DNA of 64,000 nt, from positions 41,285 to 105,284 of the forward strand of contig JAFGRD010000046.1 in the NCBI GenBank assembly GCA_016935315.1, given 5' to 3'. This DNA is from Pirellulales bacterium (GTDB lineage: Bacteria; Planctomycetota; Planctomycetia; Pirellulales; Thermoguttaceae). Made by a program: the position numbers and the translations under genes. Of this stretch, positions 34,699 to 44,701 are shown piece after piece. The first letter of the stretch is position 1; every line of letters begins with the position of its first letter. A model generated the notes under the pieces. That model had not been told where the DNA came from. It did no database searches and saw only the letters and a program-made list of their open reading frames with translations.

Positions 34699-35698
34699 AT
34701 CAACCGATTCTAGTTGCGGGCTACGGCGTTGGCAACTATCGGTCTGCCGGATTTCCGATTTTTCCGGGCGGACGCCGGGGTGCCGTGAAGTCCGCTGCAA
34801 GGTCGAGTGCGGCCGTCTGAAACGTCCGAAAAAGGTTCCGACAGATCCTGCCCCCCCCAACAGAACCGATTTCCCGTAAATCGCCGGTTTGTCGAGCCCG
34901 GAAACTTGACAACACTGGAATTCCTTGGTTCACTAGAAACTCAGGAATCGCGGGGCGGTGTGATGCGGTTTTGATGGTGGTGAAATCGACGGTCGGAGAG
35001 ACCGAAGCCCGCTTCAGGTTGCCCCATTCGAGCGAATCAGGCCCGAGTCGGTTCAGAGACGAAGCTTCTTGTTATTCAACGAACTTAGCTGACGGGAGCA
35101 ACACAGTTGCCTTGGGGGCATTCTGACCGGTTCGGTGTCGTCAGCCGGAGGAATCTGCTCGATCGCGGTTCTCTTGTCGAGCCGGTCCACGTGTAGCCTT
35201 TGGGGCGGCTGTCTTTCGGAAGCACGATATTTACAGGATAGAGCACGCCATGCTCCCGAATCGACGTTTCAGGATTCGGGAGAGCCGACGTTTCTAACGG
35301 ACTGGAAACCGCGTTTGGGAGAGCCGTCTCCCGGATTGTGCACGGCGAGGCAGGTAGGATGCCACGGATTTCGGTGTCGACACGGAAGGCACGATCGCAG
35401 GTGGCGGCAGGCGGCGTCGCGACCCACAAGGACGGAGTGTGCGCTGCGGCAAGCCGCCACCGATGTTGCCCAGGCAAAACGATTTGCCATCCGGAACCAG
35501 TGAGATTCGCTTCGCTGTATTGAGCGCAGAAGTCCGATCTCTCCTGCCCGACTGATCTCGCGGCGGGCAAACATTCTCGAAACGGGCAACACGCCGCCAA
35601 AGCGCTGAGCGTACACACAGCAGACCACATGCGGGTGCAACGAGCGGGCACCGCCAGACGGGATTGACGGTCGAGTTGAGTTTTCCGGGAGCGAAAGG
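34699..35698. other. 1-kb intergenic region upstream of the exosortase locus
   Basis: No credible protein-coding frame in about 1000 bases. A perfect TTGACA at about 34904 is followed at normal spacing only by weak -10 candidates (TTCACT). Short hairpins such as GGTC-GGAGA-GACC near 35000 are present. It is long enough for an untranslated leader or a small RNA, but I cannot point to a specific structure. Confidence 0.4.
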
Positions 35699-36682
35699 TT
35701 GAAAGAAGCAGAGAAACGGCGCCGAAAGCGGACTTCGTCCGAGGGGACGACGTCTGCCGAGCAGGCGCCCCACGGCGGTTCTCCCGAAGCAACCTCGTTG
35801 ACGCTGAGACAGAGACTTCCCAATCTGGTGATCGGCGGCGCGATTCTGGTGGGCGTCTTCGCCTGGGCGTACTGGCCCACGCTGGTCGAATTCGCGAGAA
35901 CTTGGGTACGAGAGCCGGACTACTCCCACGGCTTTCTGGTGCTGCCGCTGGCACTGTTCTTCCTTTGGGCGCGTCGCGACCGTTTCCCGGGACTTGCCGA
36001 CCGATTGGCGTGGCCGGGTGTGGCGCTGATCCTGCTGAGCCTCGGTATGCGGATCTTCAGCGCCTGGGTCTACGTGGACGCCGTCGACGGATGGTCGCTG
36101 CTGGTCTGGACCGCCGGGGTCGTCTGGCTGTTTGGCGGCGCCCGGGTCTTGTGGTGGAGCCTTCCGTCGATCGCGTTTCTCTGGTTCATGGTCCCGCTGC
36201 CTTGGCGCTTGGAACGGATGGCAAGCCTGCCCTTACAGCGCGTGGCGACCAAGTTGAGTTGCTGGACCCTTCAGAGCCTGGGGCAGCCGGCTCTAGCCGA
36301 AGGAAACACGATTCTGCTGGGCGAGCACCGCCTGGAGGTCGAGCAGGCCTGCTCGGGACTGGCGATTTTCCTAGGGGTGATTGCCCTGGCGTTCGCGTAT
36401 GTGATCCTGGTGCGGCGCCCCTGGTGGGAAAGGGCGTTGCTGCTGATCAGCGTGGTTCCGATCTCGCTGATTGCCAACGCCACGCGGATCGTGGTCACCG
36501 GGTTGTTGTATCAGACCGTGTCCGGTGACGCGGGCTACAAGTTTTCGCACGATATTGCCGGCCTGGTCATGATTCCCTACGCGGCCGGTTTGTTCGCGCT
36601 GGTCCTCTGGTATTTGGGGAAGCTGATGCGCGAGGTTCAGGTGGCGGACGTCAGCGACGTGTTGCGACCGGATCGCGTCTGA
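35699..36682 (+). CDS. Exosortase (EpsH-type transpeptidase)
   Basis: A 327-residue integral membrane protein with about eight transmembrane helices after a 35-residue soluble N-terminus. The exosortase triad is intact: Cys218 in VEQACSGLAIF, Arg263 in IANATRIVVTGL and His284 in YKFSHDIAG. The early motif EPDYSHGFLVLPLALFFLW (about 72-90) is also typical. The start is a TTG at 35699 with GGAG 7 bases upstream; no ATG is available before the first helix. It opens the polysaccharide locus, followed after 90 bases by the Wzc-like kinase gene. Exosortases recognise PEP-CTERM tails, and one such substrate lies at 32874-33656. EpsI, fused to the exosortase in some systems, is a separate gene here (43758-44456). 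Confidence 0.93.
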   Translation: MKEAEKRRRKRTSSEGTTSAEQAPHGGSPEATSLTLRQRLPNLVIGGAILVGVFAWAYWPTLVEFARTWVREPDYSHGFLVLPLALFFLWARRDRFPGLADRLAWPGVALILLSLGMRIFSAWVYVDAVDGWSLLVWTAGVVWLFGGARVLWWSLPSIAFLWFMVPLPWRLERMASLPLQRVATKLSCWTLQSLGQPALAEGNTILLGEHRLEVEQACSGLAIFLGVIALAFAYVILVRRPWWERALLLISVVPISLIANATRIVVTGLLYQTVSGDAGYKFSHDIAGLVMIPYAAGLFALVLWYLGKLMREVQVADVSDVLRPDRV

Positions 36683-36771
36683 CGCCACGCGCGCTCCGCG
36701 GCGCCCGCCGGCGGCGGACACAGCGGCCACGTTTGGACAGAGTCGAGTACCTCCACTGGAAAGGCCATCCC

Positions 36772-38985
36772 ATGGTTGATTCTGGCGACCCTTCTGCATT
36801 CTCGAAACGCGTGATCACGGTACCCAGCTCGCGCTGGCAGGGGCCGCCCCCGAGGACGACTTCCCCGGCAAACGGCGCGTCCCGTCCGACGATGTCGTTC
36901 GGGTTCGTGTTGTATGCCATCCGGCAGTGGTGGAAGGTGGCGCTGCCGGTAGGCCTGGTGCTGGCGGGCCTGGCGGGAACGCTGCGATACGTGCTGTTCG
37001 AGCCGGTCTACGAGGCCTCGGCCGTGCTTCACATCGACGAAAGCCCCCGGTACATCGTGTTCGAGCCGGAAGCCAAGCCTTCGCAACGCTACGTGGAGAC
37101 TCAGCTCGAATTGATCCGTGACCGGATGGTGCTGGGACCGGTGGTCGGCAAACCGGAGATCGCCAGTTTGCCGGAGGTTCGAGAGCAGATCTCTCCGATC
37201 GATTGGCTGCAGAAGGAGGTCCAGGTTGAACCGGTGGGCCGGTCGAACCTCTATTCGATCTCGATGCGAGGTCCGCGCGCCGAGAGTGTGACCAGGATCG
37301 TCAACGCAGTCATGGACATCTATCTTGAGCTGCGGCGTCAGAAAGACGCCGAACGCGTCGAGACCGTGTTGACGGCGTTGGAAGAGGAACGCAAGGACCA
37401 CAAAGAGAGACTCGAGCAACTCCGCGAAGACGTGCGGAAACTGACCATCGAGGCGACGGGCGAGGACCCGAACGTGGCAAGACCGACACCGAACGACGCG
37501 GGGACCCCCTCGCTGGCGGCCGACTTGGAGAACCGGCTGGTGACCGCGGAGATGGAACAGCGGACGATGGAGATGCAAATCCAGTTGTACAAGGACATGC
37601 CGAGCCGAGACAAGCCGGTGGTTTCCGCGAGCGAACTGGACGCCGACCCGGCGATCGCGTCGCGCGTGGCCATGCTGGCGGAGCAGCAGTCCCAGTTGGC
37701 CTTGATCGAAGCCCGATCCCGCCAGGGCAAGAACGATCCCGCGTATCGCCAACTGGAGAGAGTCATCGCGCAGGGCAGCCAAGTGCTCGGCGCGATGCGG
37801 GAGAATCTGCGAACGAGGCTTCTGGCGCAGCGGGAGGCAGACGCCGAGACCCAGCGGGAAGCGGCCATCACCTCCATGCAGAGGGACCTCGAACGATATG
37901 GCATCATGCAGAAACTGTTGAAAGAGCGATATGACGCCGAAATCGCCAAGGCCAAAGTCGTCAGCGGCGACACCTTGGACCTGGAATTCCGACGAGCCGA
38001 ATTGGAGCGGGCCGGCGAGATGCTGAACCTCATCGCACAGCGCTGCATGGGCCTACACGACACACAGAAGGCCCCCTCCCAAGTCTCATTGATGCGAGCG
38101 GCGGAGAAGCCGTCGGCACCGCTGCCCATCAATCCCTACAAGGAAATGCTCTTGCTTTGCCTGGCCGGGCTGTGCCTGCCGTTTGCCTTGGCCGTCGTCT
38201 GGGAACGCTCGGTCCGCCGCGTCAGCAACTTCCAGCAGCTTGAGCAGGAGGCGGAGATGGTTATCGTCGGCGAGACGCCCCGGTTGCCGGTGCGGACCCT
38301 GTCGGCACGCAACGCGTCGTCGCACGGCGGCGGACGGGATCTCGAAGTGTTCGAGGAGAGTATCGACGGGCTGAGAACCTGCTTGATGCTTTCCGAACCG
38401 CTGAAGAACATGAGGATTCTGGCCGTGACCAGTGCGGCCAGCCAGGAAGGCAAGACGAGCATCGCGGCCCAACTGGCCGTGAGCGTCGCCCGGGCCACGG
38501 GAGGCCCCACGCTCTTGATCGACGGCGACATGCGTTCTCCGGATATCCACAACATCTTCGGCATCCGCCAGAAGCCGGGCCTGGCCGAAGTGCTCAGCGG
38601 CGATTGCACGGCGGCCGATGCGATTGTGACCAGTTGGAGCCAGCACGTCCATTTGCTGCCGGGCGGAAGGCTGACGGCCAGCCCCCACAAGCTGCTGGGC
38701 ATGGGAAGACTTGAGGCGCTGCTGGAGGAAGTTCGGCCCAGCTATAGCTGCATCGTCATCGACACGCCGCCGGTGCTCTCGGCCAGCGAGGCCATCGTGT
38801 TGGCCAAGGCCGCCGAGGCGACGCTGATGTGCGTCATGCAGGACTCCAGCCGGATCGACCAGGTCCGCAAGGCCTACGAGCGACTGGCGGCCGCCGGCAC
38901 GCGTCCTTTCGGGACCGTGCTCAACGGTGTTCCCACGAAGCGGTACGCCTATCGCTACGGCAGCTACGCCTACACCCGCAGCTAA
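36772..38985 (+). CDS. Wzc-like polysaccharide chain-length regulator with BY-kinase domain
   Basis: A 737-residue protein. A Wzz domain comes first (first helix near residue 50-70, SVLHIDES-type start after EPVYEAS), then a periplasmic coiled-coil region (about 190-430), a second transmembrane helix (MLLLCLAGLCLPFALAVVW) and a cytoplasmic bacterial tyrosine kinase domain. Its Walker A is in SAASQEGKTS (Lys near 561), Walker A' in LLIDGDMRSP and Walker B in CIVIDTPPV. The C-terminal 15 residues contain five tyrosines (KRYAYRYGSYAYTRS), the autophosphorylation cluster. ATG 36772 is preferred to TTG 36733. It would control length and export of the polysaccharide with a Wza-like pore that is not encoded in this window. 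Confidence 0.92.
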   Translation: MVDSGDPSAFSKRVITVPSSRWQGPPPRTTSPANGASRPTMSFGFVLYAIRQWWKVALPVGLVLAGLAGTLRYVLFEPVYEASAVLHIDESPRYIVFEPEAKPSQRYVETQLELIRDRMVLGPVVGKPEIASLPEVREQISPIDWLQKEVQVEPVGRSNLYSISMRGPRAESVTRIVNAVMDIYLELRRQKDAERVETVLTALEEERKDHKERLEQLREDVRKLTIEATGEDPNVARPTPNDAGTPSLAADLENRLVTAEMEQRTMEMQIQLYKDMPSRDKPVVSASELDADPAIASRVAMLAEQQSQLALIEARSRQGKNDPAYRQLERVIAQGSQVLGAMRENLRTRLLAQREADAETQREAAITSMQRDLERYGIMQKLLKERYDAEIAKAKVVSGDTLDLEFRRAELERAGEMLNLIAQRCMGLHDTQKAPSQVSLMRAAEKPSAPLPINPYKEMLLLCLAGLCLPFALAVVWERSVRRVSNFQQLEQEAEMVIVGETPRLPVRTLSARNASSHGGGRDLEVFEESIDGLRTCLMLSEPLKNMRILAVTSAASQEGKTSIAAQLAVSVARATGGPTLLIDGDMRSPDIHNIFGIRQKPGLAEVLSGDCTAADAIVTSWSQHVHLLPGGRLTASPHKLLGMGRLEALLEEVRPSYSCIVIDTPPVLSASEAIVLAKAAEATLMCVMQDSSRIDQVRKAYERLAAAGTRPFGTVLNGVPTKRYAYRYGSYAYTRS

Positions 38986-39066
38986 CCCCAAGGCGAGGCG
39001 GCCCCGCCTCGCCGTCTTCCATCAGAACCCGCCGTGACTCAGACCACGACCACCGTGGAGCCGTCC

Positions 39067-42000
39067 ATGCCAAGTCATGATTCCCCAGGCCACCAGGGCC
39101 ACTTCGGCCGCCAGCGCCGCACCCAGCGAATGCTCAACGTGCGTCTGCTTCTCGGCACGTTGATTGCCATGGCGGTGCTCGGCCCGGCGGCCTACTGCTG
39201 GCATGCATACCAGCTCGGCCGCACTTCCGCCGCTCTGCTGGAGGAGGCCCAGCGGCGCGAAGACGAAGGGGACTGGCAGCGGGCGGCCGAGTACCTCAAA
39301 CGCTATCTGCAGATGTACCCGGACGACGCCGAGGTGACGGTGCGTTGGGCCGAAACGTGGGACAAATCGGCCACCGGCCCCGGGCGGAAGATGGCGGCCG
39401 TCGAACTGTTTTACCGCGCGCTGGGGGTGGCCCCCGCCGAAAAGCTGCCGGAACTTCGCCGACGCCTGGCGGAATTGCAGATCGAATTGGGCCAGGCCTA
39501 TCTCGACCAGAAAACGAGGTTCGTCCCCGCCGAGACCGTCGCCAAGAGCCTCCCGAGCGACGACGCGGACGGGTGGCGTCTGCTGGCGTTGGCACTGTTC
39601 CACCAGTTGGAGTCGGGTATCCGGAACACGCACCAGGCCAGCCAGTCCGGACAGACTTGGGAAGCCGGAACGATCGGTGAGGCCTGCCGGGGGATGAGCA
39701 TAGGAGACGTCTTCGAGAAGGCGCACGAACTGGATTCCTCCCAATCACAACTCTGTTTTGCCTGGGCCTACATTCACCGGGTGCGGCCGGAGCTGCTGCC
39801 CGACGCGAAGAAGGCCCTGGCGGACGACACACGCCAGGCGATGGCCGACGAGATCATCGATCAGATGGTGACGGCCAATCGAGAGAGTCTTCAAGCATGT
39901 TTCATTCGCTATGCGAAGCCTCTCGAAGCCAGGTTGCAGTCGCTGGAGACTGAAGGCGACGTCGGGCTGGCGGACGCGCTGGCTGAGATCTATGAGGAAT
40001 TGCGCGACGCGGATGAAGAGCTTGCCCAGGCACAGGAGGGCGGGTCGGAGAACAAAGCCGTCGCCAACGTGATCGCGGCCAATCGTCGATACGCGGACGC
40101 CCTGCTGACACGCTATCGCTATCGAATCCAACACCGTCTGCCTGGGCCGAAGAACGACCTGGCCAACTCGCTGCGGCACAGGCCGGACAACATGTCGGCG
40201 AGGATCGACGCGGCCAAGTACGCGCTCTGGGAGGCTCAGCAAGCGAGCCGGGACGGCGGCGGGTCCGCGGGCGCGGCACGCCGATTCCAGGAGGAAGCCA
40301 AGAGGCATTACGAGTACATCATCGGGCAGCTTGCGCCGCGAGCCCCCGCAGCGCATCTGGGCCTGGGGAGTGTCTACTGGGCCATGGGCGAAACCGAACG
40401 TGCCCTGGAGGCCTGGCGATTCGGTCTGGATAACGGTGATGAAGAGCATATCGAGCTGAACCCCAGTCTGGCCGACGCCCTGGTCTACATCGACCTGAAC
40501 ATGCGATTAGCCGACGCGTTGATCGGCCTGGGGCGGCTGGACGAGGCCAAGACGACGTCGGAGACGGCTGCGGAGGTCGGGCCGCTGAATGTGCTGGATC
40601 GCGCCTGCGGCAAGGTCCGTGAGCAGTTGCGCACCATCGGAGCGGCAGAGCCGAGGTTCCTGGAAGAAATGCGGCAGTTGGAACGGTCCAACAACCTGCT
40701 GCAGGCCCGATGGTTGATGGCAAAGGGCGACTACGATGCGTCCATTTCCCGGCTGAAGCAGGTTGCGCTGGGCCAGCACCTGACGGCGTCGGAGTTGCAG
40801 GAGAACTTGCGGGCCCACTTCCTGCTGGCCCGTGCCCATGTTGGCCTGCAACAATGGGAGGAGGCGGCACTGGCCTTCGAGGCGGCCGCTTCGCTGCAGC
40901 CGGACAACGTGGCCGCTCGTTTGGGGGCGGCCAGCGCTTGGGCAAGGGTACCGAACCCGGAAAAGGCCATTCGGTGGTACGAGCGTGCGATTCGGTTGGC
41001 CGATTCCGCGGAAACCAGGCTGGCACTGGCTCAGGCTCACTTCCAGCAACAGTTCGCGTTGGCGCAGGACGCCCGAGACTGGACCCCTTTCCAGAACGCG
41101 CTGCGCGAGGTCAAGCAGCCGTCGCCAGACCGCGAGACGCTGGACAATGCGTGGCGAGTGGCCCTGCTCGAAGCCAATTATCTTGTCGAGCGTGCCAAGG
41201 AGTCGGGCGATCCACCGCAGGAAAACGCCCAGGCAGCGACGCTCCTGCGCGACGCGGAAAACGAGCACCGCCAAGCGGTCGGGCTCTTTCAGGCGCTCCC
41301 AATCGTGTACCGGCGGCTGGGACTCGAAGCGGATGCCAAACGGGCGGAGGCCTACGCGGCCGTGCAAAGCAGTCTCCAGCAGGACGTGCAACAGGGACGA
41401 GACAGACTGCTGACGCTACATGAAACGTATCCGTCGCACCAGGGATTCGTCCGTCAACTGGCCGAGTTGGCCGTCGAGCTGGGAGATCTTCCCGCGGCCG
41501 AGCGCTGGCAGAAGAAGGTCGGGGAACTGGAAGGACCGGAAAGCCGCTATGCACGGTACTTTCGAGCCCGATGGCTGCTCTTGCTCGCCAGAAGCCCGGA
41601 AGCCCCCGAACTCCTCCAGGCCGTACAACTGCAAACGGAAATCCAGAGCGAACACCCGCAGTGGCCCGAGGCGTATCTGCTGGCCGGGATGATCCTGGAA
41701 CGCCGCGGCAAGGTTCCCCAGGCCATCGACGCCTATCAGCAGGCCGTCAAGCGGGGTGAGTCCCGGGTCCCCGTCGTGATGCAACTGGTCCAACTCCTCT
41801 ACCAGGAACAACGCTTCGCCGAGGGCGACCGGTACCTGGCCAGATTGCAGGGCAACGGCCCGACCGCCGCCAATCTGTCGGCGCTGGCGATTTCGGGTGC
41901 TGCGAGAAGAGGCGATTTGGGCGGGGCCTTGAGGATCGCCTCGCGCGAAGCCGAAATGCGCGACGACGACCCGATGGCCCATGTCTCGCTCGGCCAGGTG

Positions 42001-43716
42001 CTCATGGCCAACAAGGAAATGGAACGGGCCGAGGCGGAATTCCTGCGGGCGGTCGAATTGGCGCCCCGCGACCCGCGCGTGGTAGGGCCCTTGGTCGGCT
42101 TCTACGGATACACGGGACAAACCGAGCTCGCCCACAAGGCCCTGCAGACACTGGCCGAAGACACGGGAGGCCCCTCTCTGGAATCGACCCTGGTATTGGC
42201 CCGAGGTTATGAGGCGGCCGGCGACTTCGTGGAAGCGGAAGCGCACTACCGCAAAGCGATCGAGTTGGCCCCCGACGACACGGCGCTGCACGTGCGGCTG
42301 GCGACCTTGTTGGGACGCACGAACTTGGAGGAGGCCGAGAAGATCTTGCGCAACGCACTGCAGCAGGCGCCGGATTCCGGCGATGCCCGTCGCGCGCTGG
42401 CCGCCCTCTTGGCGCGGCGCGGTGGAGAAGCCGCATGGCAAGAGGCAACGCAGTTGCTGGCAAACGCGGGACCCGTGCAGAGCTCTTCCGCGTTGGACAA
42501 GCATCTGCGCGCCGTCCTGTTTTTTCAGCGCGGCGGTCGGCAGAACCGCCAGGTCGCCCGGCAGTTGCTCGAAGAATTGATCGCCGAGTCCGAAGAGCCG
42601 GCTGCCGGCGTCCATCTTCTGCTGGCTCGAATCTACGAGGCCGAGGATGACTTCCAGGCGGCCTGCCGACAACATGAGTTGCTCATCGCCGATCAGGCGG
42701 CCCCCAATCCCGCGCATCTGGCGTCGTACGTCGGTCTACTGTTGCGGCACGATCAGACGGATCGGGCCACCGAGTGGCTGGAGAAGCTGGAGACCATGGC
42801 GCCCGACAATCTGGGCACCGTCGAGTTGAGGTCCCGATGGCTGGCGGCCGAGAATCGCGCCGGGGAGATCGATCTGCTGGTGGAATCCGCGGCGAGGAGG
42901 ATCCTCGAACAGATTGGAGACGACAAGCAACAAGAGGCCCAGTTGTGTCTGGGCATCGGTAACGTCTACACCGCGGTTCAGCAGCACGGAGCCGCCGAGC
43001 GCTGGTATCGGAGGCTCTTCGAGTTGTCCCCCGAGCGGTGCGAACCGCTGGCGATGTCGTTGGCCCGGCAGGGACGCGTGGCGGACGCCATCGAGCTTTG
43101 CGGCGAAGCCGCGAAGACGGGCGATTCGCCCCAACCGGCGGTGGTGCTGACTCAGGCGCTGCTGATCGGCAAACCTTCCGCAGAAGACTACCGGCTTGCC
43201 GAGCCGCTGCTGTCGCAGGCCGCGGAGAATCACGGGGAGGACGCCGCAGTGCTGTTTCGGCTGGCCAATGTGCGCATCGCACAGGGACAAGTCGATCAGG
43301 CGGTGACGTTGTATCGGAAAGTCCTCCAATTGGCGCCACAGCACGTGACGGCGCTAAACAACGCGGCCACGCTGCTGGCGGAGCGGCCGGACGACCGCCC
43401 GGAGGCTTTGCGGTACATCGACCGGGCCATCGACATCGTCGGACCGCAGCCGATGCTCTTGGACACGAAAGCCGTGATTCTGTACTACCTTGGCAGCACG
43501 TCCGAAGCCATTGCCCTGCTGGAATCGGCCGCCGCCAGCCTCAACGCCGATCCCCGCTACCATTTCCACCTTGCCGTTGCCTACTACGATGCGAAGGCTA
43601 TCGACAAAGCCAAGGCCGCGTACCGGAAAGCCCGCGAAGGCGGACTCGAGAACCAGATCTTGACGGAATCCGACCAGACGATGCTCAAGGAATTGGAGCA
43701 GAATCTGCACGAATAG
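39067..43716 (+). CDS. Giant TPR protein of the exosortase/polysaccharide locus
   Basis: A protein of about 1549 residues with one N-terminal transmembrane helix (LLLGTLIAMAVLGPAAYCW) and then almost continuous tetratricopeptide repeats to the end (for example RREDEGDWQRAAEYLKRYLQ, AHLGLGSVYWAMGETERALE, ADAVYL-type helices, VTALNNAATLLAERPD). It has no lipobox, unlike the shorter TPR lipoprotein (PrsT type) of proteobacterial PEP-CTERM loci, but occupies a similar genomic position. ATG 39067 with GTGGAG 6 bases upstream is preferred to GTG 39034. It probably acts as a periplasmic scaffold for polysaccharide assembly or export; this is inferred from location and repeat type. Confidence 0.87.
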   Translation: MPSHDSPGHQGHFGRQRRTQRMLNVRLLLGTLIAMAVLGPAAYCWHAYQLGRTSAALLEEAQRREDEGDWQRAAEYLKRYLQMYPDDAEVTVRWAETWDKSATGPGRKMAAVELFYRALGVAPAEKLPELRRRLAELQIELGQAYLDQKTRFVPAETVAKSLPSDDADGWRLLALALFHQLESGIRNTHQASQSGQTWEAGTIGEACRGMSIGDVFEKAHELDSSQSQLCFAWAYIHRVRPELLPDAKKALADDTRQAMADEIIDQMVTANRESLQACFIRYAKPLEARLQSLETEGDVGLADALAEIYEELRDADEELAQAQEGGSENKAVANVIAANRRYADALLTRYRYRIQHRLPGPKNDLANSLRHRPDNMSARIDAAKYALWEAQQASRDGGGSAGAARRFQEEAKRHYEYIIGQLAPRAPAAHLGLGSVYWAMGETERALEAWRFGLDNGDEEHIELNPSLADALVYIDLNMRLADALIGLGRLDEAKTTSETAAEVGPLNVLDRACGKVREQLRTIGAAEPRFLEEMRQLERSNNLLQARWLMAKGDYDASISRLKQVALGQHLTASELQENLRAHFLLARAHVGLQQWEEAALAFEAAASLQPDNVAARLGAASAWARVPNPEKAIRWYERAIRLADSAETRLALAQAHFQQQFALAQDARDWTPFQNALREVKQPSPDRETLDNAWRVALLEANYLVERAKESGDPPQENAQAATLLRDAENEHRQAVGLFQALPIVYRRLGLEADAKRAEAYAAVQSSLQQDVQQGRDRLLTLHETYPSHQGFVRQLAELAVELGDLPAAERWQKKVGELEGPESRYARYFRARWLLLLARSPEAPELLQAVQLQTEIQSEHPQWPEAYLLAGMILERRGKVPQAIDAYQQAVKRGESRVPVVMQLVQLLYQEQRFAEGDRYLARLQGNGPTAANLSALAISGAARRGDLGGALRIASREAEMRDDDPMAHVSLGQVLMANKEMERAEAEFLRAVELAPRDPRVVGPLVGFYGYTGQTELAHKALQTLAEDTGGPSLESTLVLARGYEAAGDFVEAEAHYRKAIELAPDDTALHVRLATLLGRTNLEEAEKILRNALQQAPDSGDARRALAALLARRGGEAAWQEATQLLANAGPVQSSSALDKHLRAVLFFQRGGRQNRQVARQLLEELIAESEEPAAGVHLLLARIYEAEDDFQAACRQHELLIADQAAPNPAHLASYVGLLLRHDQTDRATEWLEKLETMAPDNLGTVELRSRWLAAENRAGEIDLLVESAARRILEQIGDDKQQEAQLCLGIGNVYTAVQQHGAAERWYRRLFELSPERCEPLAMSLARQGRVADAIELCGEAAKTGDSPQPAVVLTQALLIGKPSAEDYRLAEPLLSQAAENHGEDAAVLFRLANVRIAQGQVDQAVTLYRKVLQLAPQHVTALNNAATLLAERPDDRPEALRYIDRAIDIVGPQPMLLDTKAVILYYLGSTSEAIALLESAAASLNADPRYHFHLAVAYYDAKAIDKAKAAYRKAREGGLENQILTESDQTMLKELEQNLHE

Positions 43717-43757
43717 GGGCCCCGAAGAACCTCCCCCATACCCGGAAATCCTGCTAC

Positions 43758-44456
43758 GTGAAACAACAACCTTTTATGCTACTCGGCGCCGTCCTTGTCG
43801 TGGCGTTGACGCTGGCGTCCGGACTGATCCAGGGCCGGATGAGCGATCGATGGGGACCGTCGGCCGGCTTGGCAACCGCCGGCGCAAAGCTCCAAGAGTT
43901 CCCCATGGGATTCGGCGACAAGCGGTCCGGCGACTACTGGGAAATGCAGTCCTCCGAGCAAATGAGCGACAACGTCGTGGACATGCTCCAGTGCGCCGGA
44001 TACGCCAATCGGACGTACGTGAATCGGAAAACGCGGGCCGCGGTCAGGATGGCCCTGTTGGTCGGTCCGCCTCAGCCGACCACCCTGCACACGCCGGAGA
44101 TCTGCTTTTCGAGCCGGGACTTCACCCAGCTCGACGAGCGGCGGTTGGTCGCGATTACGGATCAGGACGGCTCGGAGAACGAATTCTGGGCCGTCGATTT
44201 CAAGTCGAACCAGATCGCAGTCGGTCTGCGGGCCTACTACGCCTGGAGCGATGGCACGCATTGGTCCACGCTGAAGGAGTCGCGTTTTACCGTGGGAAAG
44301 TATCCCTACCTCTACAAGATCCAACTAGCCAGTTCAATGCCGTTGGGCGCGAGCCCGGAGGATAACGACCCGTGCGGGGAGTTTCTGCGAGCTTTCCTGC
44401 AGATTCCGAAGTCGACCTGGTCGAAACCGGCGGCCAGCGACGCCCGGTCGCCATAG
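43758..44456 (+). CDS. EpsI-family exosortase-associated protein
   Basis: A 232-residue protein with an N-terminal hydrophobic anchor (PFMLLGAVLVVALTLASGLI) and an EpsI/DUF3485-type domain. The hallmark is TTLHTPEICFSSRDF near residue 110, corresponding to the H-(S/T)-PExC motif of EpsI. GTG 43758 is the first start; ATG 43776 is an alternative six residues later. It is 41 bases behind the TPR gene. EpsI proteins accompany exosortases and are required in exopolysaccharide production in methylotrophs; the biochemical role is not settled. Confidence 0.87.
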   Translation: MKQQPFMLLGAVLVVALTLASGLIQGRMSDRWGPSAGLATAGAKLQEFPMGFGDKRSGDYWEMQSSEQMSDNVVDMLQCAGYANRTYVNRKTRAAVRMALLVGPPQPTTLHTPEICFSSRDFTQLDERRLVAITDQDGSENEFWAVDFKSNQIAVGLRAYYAWSDGTHWSTLKESRFTVGKYPYLYKIQLASSMPLGASPEDNDPCGEFLRAFLQIPKSTWSKPAASDARSP

Positions 44457-44517
44457 TCTTTGCCAAGATGCCGGCAAGCCCGGCGTCGCTCGACGCAGCC
44501 TGCGACCCTGCTGCCAC

Positions 44518-44542
44518 GTCGAGCATACCAGTCGAGCATACC
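44518..44542. repeat. Short direct repeat
   Basis: Two copies of GTCGAGCATACC, one base apart, in the 245-base gap between the EpsI gene and the sugar transferase gene. Possibly a slippage product or a tandem protein-binding site. No promoter is clearly recognisable in this gap. Confidence 0.5.
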
Positions 44543-44701
44543 GGTAATTCGAGGGGCATGTGGATAGCAGTGACGTCTTTGTGCTGACGCACATGGAATA
44601 ATCTGCATAGTCGGCAACGATACAGCAATACGCTACAAACTGTACACTAACCGCCGGCTGGACCATCACCATAAGAACTTTGCCTGCTTGGAGCCCGTTT
44701 C

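Noticed and set aside
34904..34935. TTGACA as a promoter of the exosortase locus
   Set aside because: No acceptable -10 box at 16-18 bases and about 760 bases from the first gene.
35085..35954. Minus-strand open frame in the gap before the exosortase
   Set aside because: Its residues are Arg/Pro/Ser-rich with no homology, and it overlaps the exosortase N-terminus in antisense.
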